Source: Paenibacillus harenae DSM 16969
GTDB lineage: Bacteria; Bacillota; Bacilli; Paenibacillales; Paenibacillaceae
DNA length: 64,000 nucleotides
Reading direction: 5' to 3'
NCBI RefSeq assembly: GCF_000422465.1
Contig: NZ_KE383842.1
Span: 1,633,845 to 1,697,844, forward strand
The stretch's first letter is position 1; each line of letters begins with the position of its first letter. Below the pieces are notes generated by a model. That model was not told the origin of the DNA and ran no database searches. It saw nothing but the letters and a program-made list of their open reading frames with translations. Shown here one piece after another: positions 1 through 6,746 of this stretch. The translations under genes were made by a program, and so were the position numbers.

Positions 1-519
1 CAGCTCTTCGAACATGCTCGTGTAAGAGGCGTATAGTCCAATAGGTCCGACAAGGTCATCCGAATCGTCCTCGGGCTTATTGAATACGATATCAAATAAC
101 CTGCGAATGGATTCGAAATCAAGATTCGATTTTAAATCGTCTATAATGAACAGTAGCGCTGCCTGGTTAAGCGAATATTTCTTTCCTGCCTTCGGGCTTT
201 CGAAGAAAGGCTTGAAATCCCGCTTTACCCAGTTTTGCATCGAGGTGATCGAGAGATTGGAATATTCAATCAGCTGTCCGAGCGTTGCGATTTCATGCAG
301 AGAAAAACCTTTCAGCTCGCTTCCTTTGATCAGCTTCTCAATGATAGGGGGCAGCGTCGTTGATAAAAAGGCGGGAAGAACCTCGCCCTTATCCGCATCG
401 GTTTTATGCGTGTTGTTCCATGCGGATTGCAGAACTTGAATCGGCTTCTTATCGGATTTTCCGGCAAGCGCCAGCAGCAAGTACGCCATTTCTTTTCGAG
501 TGAGCGTAAAGGATTCCAT
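1..519 (-). CDS. DUF1836 family protein (3' end outside window)
   Basis: The frame is open to the window edge, so 173 codons are visible and the C-terminus is missing. The protein begins MESFTLTRKEMAYLLLALAG and later contains SITSMQNWVKRDF, followed by a helical stretch (SLNQAALLFIIDDLK). I recognise the DUF1836 pattern, a Firmicute family with a MerR/HTH-like middle segment that is presumed to bind DNA; no precise function is known to me. The ATG at 517-519 is chosen because GAGGAGG lies 7 bases upstream. A good promoter with a perfect palindrome over the expected start of transcription precedes it, which suggests autoregulation (inference). Confidence 0.7.
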   Translation of the reverse strand, partial: MESFTLTRKEMAYLLLALAGKSDKKPIQVLQSAWNNTHKTDADKGEVLPAFLSTTLPPIIEKLIKGSELKGFSLHEIATLGQLIEYSNLSITSMQNWVKRDFKPFFESPKAGKKYSLNQAALLFIIDDLKSNLDFESIRRLFDIVFNKPEDDSDDLVGPIGLYASYTSMFEEL

Positions 520-545
520 CGCCGTTCCTCCTCGCCATAGCGTTC

Positions 546-590
546 GAGTTCACATGAACTCATCATATGCCCGAGAATGAAGCTTGTAAA
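546..590 (-). promoter_or_regulatory. Promoter of the DUF1836 gene with palindromic operator
   Basis: On the minus strand TTTACA (585-590) and TATGAT (562-567) are separated by 17 bases, close to the sigma-A consensus. Directly downstream, at 546-561, lies a perfect palindrome with arms GAGTTCA and TGAACTC and a 2-base centre, placed over the likely transcription start. Such a position is typical of a repressor operator. The binding protein is unknown; the DUF1836 protein itself is one candidate. Confidence 0.5.
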
Positions 591-677
591 GGCTCGAAAA
601 TCGATGATAATGAGCTTTTCCATCTCCATAAATCGTTTTTAAAGCGCCAAAAAGGCCGTTATCGTTGCATACGGCGT

Positions 678-707
678 TTGTCATAGCAGGCTATTTTTCG
701 TTATAGT
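678..707 (+). promoter_or_regulatory. Sigma-A-like promoter of the CNNM transporter gene
   Basis: TTGTCA (678-683) and TATAGT (702-707) are spaced by 18 bases, 52 bases before the ATG at 759. Both boxes differ from consensus by one base. Confidence 0.5.
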
Positions 708-758
708 AGATCATAAGCATAAAAAAATTTATATAAAAAAGGGTAGTGAGAATCGAAA

Positions 759-2078
759 ATGGGTATAGGATTCAATTTATTCATGATTGCTCTTCTAATT
801 TTATTAACTGCTTTTTTCGTTGCTACGGAGTTTGCCATCATCAGACTTCGCTCCAGCCGGATCGATCAGTTAGTGCTAGAAGGCCGGAAGAACGCGCTTG
901 CCGTTCAACGGGTTACGAGCAATCTGGATGCCTACTTGTCAGCCTGCCAATTAGGTATAACGATTACAGCGCTTGGGCTTGGCTGGCTGGGAGAACCAAC
1001 AGTTGAAAAAATGCTTTTACCCTTATTTGAACGAATGGAATTAAACAGTGACATCAGTCATATTTTATCCTTTTTAATCGCATTTATTTCAGTAACATTT
1101 CTTCATGTCGTCGTCGGCGAGCTTGCGCCAAAAACGTGGGCGATCCAGAAGGCGGAGTTTATCAGCTTCTTAACGGCGAAACCGATCATTTTTTTCCATA
1201 TGATTATGTATCCGTTCATTTGGCTTCTCAACGGTTCGGCGAACGGACTCGTTCGTTTGTTCGGCTTAAAGCCGGCTACCGATCATGAAGAAGCGCACTC
1301 GGAGGAAGAAATTCAAATTATTCTGAACGAAAGCTTCCAAAGCGGTAAAATTAATAACACCGAATATGGATACGTAAGCCGCATCTTCGCGTTTGACGAG
1401 CTGCTGGCCAAAGAAATAATGGTGCCCCGCACCGATATGATCTGCTTATACACGAACAAATCACTGCAGGAAAACATGGCAATCATTCGAAAAGAGCAGT
1501 ATACCCGTTTCCCTGTCGCCTTGGAAAGCAAGGACAATATCGTCGGAATGATTAATACGAAGCAGTTATTTCTGGAGTATGAAACCGATCGTGAATTAGA
1601 GTTCAAGAAGCTTGTTCATCCCGTACTTAGCGTTTCTGAGGTAACGCCGGTTAAGATGCTTCTTAAGCGCATGCAGCAGGAGCGCGTCCATATCGCCATC
1701 CTGGTGGATGAGTACGGCGGAACATCGGGCCTCATTACGATCGAAGATATATTAGAGGAAATCGTCGGCGAAATTCGTGACGAATTCGATGCGGACGAAC
1801 GGAAGGAAATCGAACAGCTCGCAGACAACTGCTATCTGCTGGACGGCAAAGTGTCGTTGAACGAGCTTAGCGATCTGACCGGCACAAACTTCGAGGATGA
1901 AGATGTGGATACGGTCGGCGGCTGGCTATACAGCCAGGTATCGGATCCGAAGCCGGGCAAGGAGCATGATTTCGAGCAATTTAAATTTATTATCCGCGAA
2001 ACAAGCAAAAACCGTATCCGCAAGGTTGAACTTCTTATTCAGCAAAATGTACCGGCAATCGAAGGCGAAACGGCATAA
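759..2078 (+). CDS. CNNM/CorC (hemolysin C family) membrane transporter
   Basis: 439 residues with the classical order of the family: a DUF21/CNNM membrane domain with about four hydrophobic segments (roughly residues 1-190), a pair of CBS domains (about 205-330, containing KEIMVPRTDMICL and HIAILVDEYGGTSGLITIED) and a CorC_HlyC domain at the C-terminus (about 345-430). Homologues in Bacillus act in magnesium or divalent cation homeostasis at the cytoplasmic membrane; the name hemolysin is historical. The ATG at 759 has a weak upstream GGGTAGTGAG. The gene is monocistronic, with its own promoter and a strong terminator. The substrate is not decided by sequence. Confidence 0.9.
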   Translation: MGIGFNLFMIALLILLTAFFVATEFAIIRLRSSRIDQLVLEGRKNALAVQRVTSNLDAYLSACQLGITITALGLGWLGEPTVEKMLLPLFERMELNSDISHILSFLIAFISVTFLHVVVGELAPKTWAIQKAEFISFLTAKPIIFFHMIMYPFIWLLNGSANGLVRLFGLKPATDHEEAHSEEEIQIILNESFQSGKINNTEYGYVSRIFAFDELLAKEIMVPRTDMICLYTNKSLQENMAIIRKEQYTRFPVALESKDNIVGMINTKQLFLEYETDRELEFKKLVHPVLSVSEVTPVKMLLKRMQQERVHIAILVDEYGGTSGLITIEDILEEIVGEIRDEFDADERKEIEQLADNCYLLDGKVSLNELSDLTGTNFEDEDVDTVGGWLYSQVSDPKPGKEHDFEQFKFIIRETSKNRIRKVELLIQQNVPAIEGETA

Positions 2079-2095
2079 TCATATAAAAGCATAGA

Positions 2096-2138
2096 GGCTG
2101 TCCCTTGGTCATTTCGAATGGCAAAGGGACAGCCTTTT
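2096..2138 (+). terminator. Rho-independent terminator between convergent genes
   Basis: An inverted repeat, GGCTGTCCCTT then AAGGGACAGCC, is followed by TTTT. It lies between the convergent transporter gene and the PNPOx-like gene and may serve both. Confidence 0.75.
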
Positions 2139-2149
2139 GCACGGCTTAG

Positions 2150-2674
2150 TCAGCCCTGCCCATACATTTGGCCGGGGGATGTTTCATTCTCCTTCGCAGT
2201 CAGCTGACGCGCGGCCAGCTTGAATACAACGGTTGCGCTCCCCATTGAAGACCGGTATTTCTCAAGATGCGCTTTCGCCAGCGGTTGATCGTAATAACAC
2301 GGCACATACTTGTCCAGCAAGCTCTGCATAGCCTTCCATGCCTCGTCCGGTTCCGTGACTTCTTCTATGCGGCCGAAAGCCATGACGCTCATATACGCCG
2401 TATCGGTCTTGGCAGGCACCGGATCTGTAATCGTGCCATAATGCTCGCTTACCGTAAAGCAGCCTTCGTTATTCTCCCTCATAATCGACAGCTTCCGTCC
2501 CTCTTCCGCACCGTGAAAATAAAACGAATCTCCGATTTTAACAAAATTAAGCGGAACGACATAGGGTTGACGCCCGTCAGCAAGCCCAAGAAATCCCGTC
2601 TTCGCCTGCGCGAGGAATTGCTCCACCTTCGCCGGGTCCGTACATTCGCGTTTCTTTAATCGCACAGAAAACAT
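2150..2674 (-). CDS. Pyridoxamine 5'-phosphate oxidase family (NimA-like) flavoprotein
   Basis: 174 residues. The layout is that of the PNPOx-like split beta-barrel flavin-binding family: the N-terminal region TGFLGLADGRQPYVVPLNF, the strand FYFHGAEEGRK and the segment YMSVMAFGRIEEVTEP. Members are small FMN or heme-binding cytoplasmic proteins, often annotated as nitroimidazole-resistance-like. The ATG at 2672-2674 is preferred over an upstream in-frame start at 2719 because GAAGGGGAG precedes it by 7 bases. The gene is divergent from a MocR regulator, a common pairing for PNPOx-like genes; regulation by that neighbour is an inference. The real substrate is unknown. Confidence 0.8.
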   Translation of the reverse strand: MFSVRLKKRECTDPAKVEQFLAQAKTGFLGLADGRQPYVVPLNFVKIGDSFYFHGAEEGRKLSIMRENNEGCFTVSEHYGTITDPVPAKTDTAYMSVMAFGRIEEVTEPDEAWKAMQSLLDKYVPCYYDQPLAKAHLEKYRSSMGSATVVFKLAARQLTAKENETSPGQMYGQG

Positions 2675-2784
2675 GGATAAACTCCCCTTCTCGAATGATA
2701 TGATTTGTGATATGTTCAACTATAAAAGGTTCTTGTAACCATTAAAAGTGACAGAATCATCATAATCGAAGGGGACAGAACGCG

Positions 2785-4197
2785 ATGAGCCTAGGATTTA
2801 CTCCGCTGCTTGGCACCCGCAGCATAACGCCGATTTATATGCAGCTCTACCACTACATCCGTTCGCAGATCGAGAATGGCGCGATCGCCGAAGGAAACCG
2901 GCTGCCGTCCATCAGACAGCTGGCGCAGCATTTAAGCATAAGCAAGAACACGGTAGAGTCGGCCTATCAACAGCTGCTGGCGGAAGGATATATTCAAAGC
3001 CGGGAGCGGAACGGATATCTCGTCCTGCCGCTCGATGAGCTGAGCATCAGCATGAAATCGGCCGCCGCTGAACCGCTGTTCGAGAATACCGAGGCAACGA
3101 GCCGGCAGTATGCTTATGATTTTCAGTACGGAGATGTTGAGCTTAACCGCTTTCCCTTGGAGACGTGGAAGAGGTGCTTGGTCGAGACCCTGTCCGCGGC
3201 GGACGCCCAAGTGCTCGGCTATGGCAATCGACTTGGTCATGAAGGATTGCGCGCAGAAATCGCAAATCTCGTATTTCAATCGCGCGGCGTCGCCTGCCAC
3301 CCTGATCAAATCATCATTAGCGCAGGAACGCAGCAGGCAGTCAGCATGTTATGCCAGCTGCTGCCCTTAAGAGGAACCGCTGTCGGCATGGAAGATCCCG
3401 GCTATCATGGCGTTAGGACCGTATTGATCAACCATGGCTGCAAGCTTACCCCCATAGCGCTGGAACAGGACGGCATTCGGCTGGATTCGCTTCGGGCCGC
3501 CGATGTGAAGGCCGTATACGTCACGCCTTCTCATCAATTCCCGCTCGGAATGGTCCTTCCGATCCAGAAACGCATTCATTTGCTCCAATGGGCTGAAGAG
3601 AACGGGACATATATTATCGAGGATGATTACGACAGCGAATTCCGCTATTACAGCCAACCGATCCCTTCGCTTAAAGCGCTGGATAAACAGGAAAGGGTCA
3701 TCTATCTGGGCACTTTCTCGAAGTCGTTTCTGCCGGCAGCGCGGCTCAGCTACATGATTATCCCGCCAGAGCTCATGCGGTCCATTCATCAATGGCTTCA
3801 GGATTACAACCAGCCCGTATCGCCGATTATTCAGCAAGCCGTCTGGCTCTTTATGAAAAATGGAGAATATGCAAGACATGTGCGAAAAATGAGACGCCTC
3901 TATCAAATGAAGCACAAGGCGCTGACGGCAGCCGTTTCGAAGCATATGGGCGACAAAGCAACAATTATCGGAGACGGATCAGGCCTCCATATTCTGCTTG
4001 ATGTGAAGGGCAAGTCGAGGAGCTGGCTCATCGAGCGCGGCGAACAGTCTGGATGCAAGGTGTATTCTCCCCTCAAGCATTGGCTTTACCCGGCACAGTG
4101 CCCGGAATCACTTGTCATGTTAGGCTTCGGAGGATTATCTGTGGAGGAAATCGAGACCGGAATAGAGCTTCTCGGCAAAGCGTGGTTTTCACACTAG
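2785..4197 (+). CDS. MocR/GntR family PLP-dependent transcriptional regulator
   Basis: 470 residues. A GntR winged-helix DNA-binding domain lies at about residues 12-78 (NRLPSIRQLAQHLSISKNT, recognition helix VESAYQQLLAEGY). It is joined to a fold-type I aminotransferase-like domain (about 110-465). The PLP-binding lysine is K313 in GTFSKSFLPAARLSY, and IIEDDYDSEFRY is the conserved cofactor-contacting segment. Such proteins are PLP-sensing regulators, for example PdxR and GabR. The start is supported by GAAGGGG upstream. The 110-base gap to the divergent PNPOx-like gene contains GGTT-CTTGT-AACC and is the likely regulatory target. The effector is not evident. Confidence 0.9.
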   Translation: MSLGFTPLLGTRSITPIYMQLYHYIRSQIENGAIAEGNRLPSIRQLAQHLSISKNTVESAYQQLLAEGYIQSRERNGYLVLPLDELSISMKSAAAEPLFENTEATSRQYAYDFQYGDVELNRFPLETWKRCLVETLSAADAQVLGYGNRLGHEGLRAEIANLVFQSRGVACHPDQIIISAGTQQAVSMLCQLLPLRGTAVGMEDPGYHGVRTVLINHGCKLTPIALEQDGIRLDSLRAADVKAVYVTPSHQFPLGMVLPIQKRIHLLQWAEENGTYIIEDDYDSEFRYYSQPIPSLKALDKQERVIYLGTFSKSFLPAARLSYMIIPPELMRSIHQWLQDYNQPVSPIIQQAVWLFMKNGEYARHVRKMRRLYQMKHKALTAAVSKHMGDKATIIGDGSGLHILLDVKGKSRSWLIERGEQSGCKVYSPLKHWLYPAQCPESLVMLGFGGLSVEEIETGIELLGKAWFSH

Positions 4198-4249
4198 ACT
4201 TCCTCCTGCACCTATCGCTGCAAGGGCAAATCCAATTTCAAAAAAACAG

Positions 4250-4278
4250 TTGCATTTAACTTGGCTTTTGTGTAATAA
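4250..4278 (+). promoter_or_regulatory. Promoter of the tRNA pair
   Basis: TTGCAT (4250-4255) and TAATAA (4273-4278) are spaced 17 bases apart and lie 28 bases before the first tRNA. It is a moderate sigma-A match. Confidence 0.4.
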
Positions 4279-4306
4279 TATTTCTTGTGCTTCACGAAAA
4301 ACAGAT

Positions 4307-4382
<76 letters not shown>

Positions 4383-4390
4383 TCTTTTCA

Positions 4391-4467
4391 CGGGACGTAG
4401 CTCAGCTTGGTAGAGCACCTGGTTTGGGACCAGGGGGTCGCATGTTCAAATCGTGTCGTCCCGACCA
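4391..4467 (+). tRNA. tRNA-Pro (anticodon TGG)
   Basis: A 77-base cloverleaf eight bases after tRNA-Thr, so probably co-transcribed. The acceptor arms CGGGACG and CGTCCCG pair, the anticodon stem CCTGG/CCAGG encloses TTTGGGA with anticodon TGG, the T-arm contains GTTCAAATC, and CCA is encoded. Confidence 0.97.
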
Positions 4468-4515
4468 TGATGTATACAAATTTACGCTGTGAAATATAAG
4501 CCTAATATATTCGAA

Positions 4516-4548
4516 GAAGAAGCTTGATCACTCAAGCTTCTTTTTTTT
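4516..4548 (+). terminator. Terminator after the tRNA pair
   Basis: GAAGCTTGA-TCAC-TCAAGCTTC is followed by eight T residues. It ends the tRNA transcript just before the convergent protease gene. Confidence 0.85.
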
Positions 4549-4552
4549 GCCG

Positions 4553-5896
4553 TTATATCGATTCTCCCCGACTCTGGAGCCAGGCAGCGATCTCTTCATA
4601 CCCGTTCTCGTACGCATAATCTGCTGCCGTCAGATCCGATGAATCGGTCAGCCCAGGGTTGGCTCCGGTATCAATCAGCAGCTGCACGGCGTCCATATCG
4701 CCTCCTGATGCCGCCGTCATTAATGGCGACCAGCCTAAGCTGTCCTGCAAATTAGGATCGGCTCCATGCTCAAGCAGAAGCGCCGCGGATTCATGGCTTT
4801 GATTATATAAGGCAACGGTTAGCGCCGTCTCCTCGTAGCTTACCTCCACCTGGTTCGGATCGGCTCCCGCATCCAGCAGCAAATTGCCCATCTCCGTATC
4901 GTTGAACTGTGCCGACCACATGAGCGCCGTCCAGCCCTCTTCATCCGTCACATTCGGATTAATGCCGTCGTCAAGCAAGGATTGCACCCGTTCCATATCG
5001 CCTTCGGAGGCTGCCGTTAGCAGCTCGTCTTCGGATGCCGAATCCATGAAAGTATCCGCAATCTGCATAATCCCTTTCGAGAAGACGACCCCGACCGTAA
5101 TCGAGCCGGCAACCGCCAGCACGGCGATTCCTGCAATGACGAGTCCTTTTTTGGACGATTTGAATTCGGCTGACGGCGTTATTCCTGCAAATTGCTGAAT
5201 GGCGTAAATACGCTTCGGCAGCGGGGGATGCGTTGACAGCTTCTCTGCGAGCCAGACGAAGAGCCCTCTCTCTCTGCTGCTATGTAGCAAATATTCCTCG
5301 CGGTCAACCCGTTTATATAGCGTCTTGCCGATCGCCAGAACCGTTAAGCCATCCATGGCCGCTTCCGCATCGCCTGTGTAGTAGGCCGCCATCCGGTCGC
5401 AAGTATATTCGCATGCTCGCGAATACGCTTCTCCGATGAACGGAAACCATAAAGCGGGTATAATGAGCAGCTGCTTGACGAGATGATTACGTTTGTGATG
5501 CGCAAGCTCATGAGAAATCACGTACGCAAGCTCCCTGCTGCCGCCCGTTTGAATCAACTCAAACAAATCCGAATAAAGCACAACCATATTACGTCCAAAA
5601 AATCGTGAGGCAAAGGCGTTCAGAAAGCCTCCGGATTCCATCACATACACGTCAGGAACAGTGGAAAAGCCCATCCTTGCGCTCTGCTCCTGCACGAGGT
5701 CATAGACCTCCGGAAACTGCCTCGGCGATATCCGTACGCCATTCGTTCGAATATTCGCCATCATAACGGCTTGCGCAAATAAAGGGAGCAGGATTAGAAT
5801 CGGTATTATAACAATAAATAAAACGGAAATGATGAGAGCCATGTACGCCAAAACACTAAAAATAAGCGCAAGGATAAAATATCGTTTCTCTTTCAT
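4553..5896 (-). CDS. M48 family zinc metalloprotease with C-terminal ankyrin repeats
   Basis: About 447 residues from the ATG at 5896. A hydrophobic N-terminus (FILALIFSVLAYMALIISVL and on) provides one or two membrane segments. The catalytic domain follows, with the zinc motif SHELAHH near residue 129 and the third ligand glutamate in ACEYTCDRMA near 163, as in HtpX/Ste24-like M48 peptidases. A further hydrophobic segment (GLVIAGIAVLAVAGSITVGV) precedes about four ankyrin repeats (ALMWSAQFNDTEM, LLLDAGADPN, LLLEHGADPN, LMTAASGGDMDAV) that fill the last 150 residues. The start is uncertain: the frame extends to a TTG at 5950, and a TTG at 5932 has a G-rich stretch upstream. The substrate is unknown; the ankyrin fusion is unusual for this peptidase family. 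Confidence 0.85.
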   Translation of the reverse strand: MKEKRYFILALIFSVLAYMALIISVLFIVIIPILILLPLFAQAVMMANIRTNGVRISPRQFPEVYDLVQEQSARMGFSTVPDVYVMESGGFLNAFASRFFGRNMVVLYSDLFELIQTGGSRELAYVISHELAHHKRNHLVKQLLIIPALWFPFIGEAYSRACEYTCDRMAAYYTGDAEAAMDGLTVLAIGKTLYKRVDREEYLLHSSRERGLFVWLAEKLSTHPPLPKRIYAIQQFAGITPSAEFKSSKKGLVIAGIAVLAVAGSITVGVVFSKGIMQIADTFMDSASEDELLTAASEGDMERVQSLLDDGINPNVTDEEGWTALMWSAQFNDTEMGNLLLDAGADPNQVEVSYEETALTVALYNQSHESAALLLEHGADPNLQDSLGWSPLMTAASGGDMDAVQLLIDTGANPGLTDSSDLTAADYAYENGYEEIAAWLQSRGESI

Positions 5897-5998
5897 ATGA
5901 ATAAGAGATGAGTCCAAGTGATTGTCATTCAATTGCCGCTTCCCCCCCAAAAAACGTTCACACCCGTATTTATAAGATCATGATCCGTTCGAGGAGGA

Positions 5999-6118
5999 TC
6001 ACTGATCGGATTCTTCCCATTTTTTCGAATAAGCCTTCTTCGTTATCCAGAGAGTCATCCAAGTAAGTAATACTACAATAATGCCTGCAAAGATCCATAC
6101 GCCCGTCGGAACATTCAT
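5999..6118 (-). CDS. Small single-pass membrane protein (39 aa)
   Basis: A short frame: MNVPTGVWIFAGIIVVLLTW followed by MTLWITKKAYSKKWEESDQ. It has one clear transmembrane segment (about residues 6-26) and a short charged tail. GGAGGC lies 8 bases before the ATG, which supports translation. It sits upstream of the protease gene on the same strand, about 100 bases away, and could be its partner or regulator; that is inference. I do not recognise a family. Confidence 0.6.
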   Translation of the reverse strand: MNVPTGVWIFAGIIVVLLTWMTLWITKKAYSKKWEESDQ

Positions 6119-6185
6119 ATTCGTAAGCCTCCATTCTTCTTCGTCTATTTTACAAGATATTATTCGGCTTCTCGCAACAAAATCG

Positions 6186-6215
6186 TTAACAAATTCGTAA
6201 CTTTCCGTTTATACT
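6186..6215 (+). promoter_or_regulatory. Sigma-A-like promoter of the GNAT gene
   Basis: TTAACA (6186-6191) and TATACT (6210-6215) are spaced 18 bases apart, 49 bases before the ATG. Confidence 0.5.
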
Positions 6216-6264
6216 AGTGCTAAATGTTTGTAAATTGATTTTCTTTCCAAGAGGTGACTAGTCG

Positions 6265-6684
6265 ATGACAATACGATCCTATGAATTAATAAAACGTCTC
6301 CCGACCGTTGAGGAGCACCGGACGTTATGGGAGGCTGTCGGCTGGGGCAGCGTAAATACGGAAATGTCAGGCCCGTCGCTGGCACGGTCTTTATACGGCG
6401 TCGTTATCCTGTGCAGCGGTGAAATAGCAGGCATGGGGCGGGTTATTGGCGACGGCGCTATGTACTATTATATCCAGGATGTCGCGGTGCTTCCTGCTCA
6501 TCAAGGCGAAGGACTCGGCAAGCGGATCATGGACAGCCTGCTCGCTTATGTAGAGTCCCATTGCGCAGGAGCAGGCTTTGTCGGTCTATTCGCCTCACAT
6601 GGCAAGGATACGTTTTATGAACGGTTCGGCTTTTCCAATCATGCGCCGGGAATGACGGGAATGTTTAAGATCCTAGACACATAA
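6265..6684 (+). CDS. GNAT family N-acetyltransferase
   Basis: 139 residues. The acetyl-CoA-binding region is visible as IQDVAVLPAHQGEGLGKRIM (motif A with the Q-x-x-G-x-G/A loop), followed by YVESHCAGAGFVGLFAS and the C-terminal FYERFGF typical of GNAT enzymes. It should transfer an acetyl group from acetyl-CoA to an amine in the cytoplasm; the acceptor cannot be told. AAGAGGTGA precedes the ATG by 8 bases. The gene stands alone between its own promoter and a terminator. Confidence 0.88.
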   Translation: MTIRSYELIKRLPTVEEHRTLWEAVGWGSVNTEMSGPSLARSLYGVVILCSGEIAGMGRVIGDGAMYYYIQDVAVLPAHQGEGLGKRIMDSLLAYVESHCAGAGFVGLFASHGKDTFYERFGFSNHAPGMTGMFKILDT

Positions 6685-6687
6685 AAA

Positions 6688-6735
6688 GGCTGCGCGTCCG
6701 GCCTTGGATGACCATACGCGCAGCCGTTTCTTTTT
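6688..6735 (+). terminator. Terminator between GNAT and GH2 genes
   Basis: GGCTGCGCGT and ACGCGCAGCC form a 10-base stem followed by a T-rich tract. A-rich sequence on the other side suggests it may work for both convergent genes. Confidence 0.75.
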
Positions 6736-6746
6736 GCTATTCGCGG

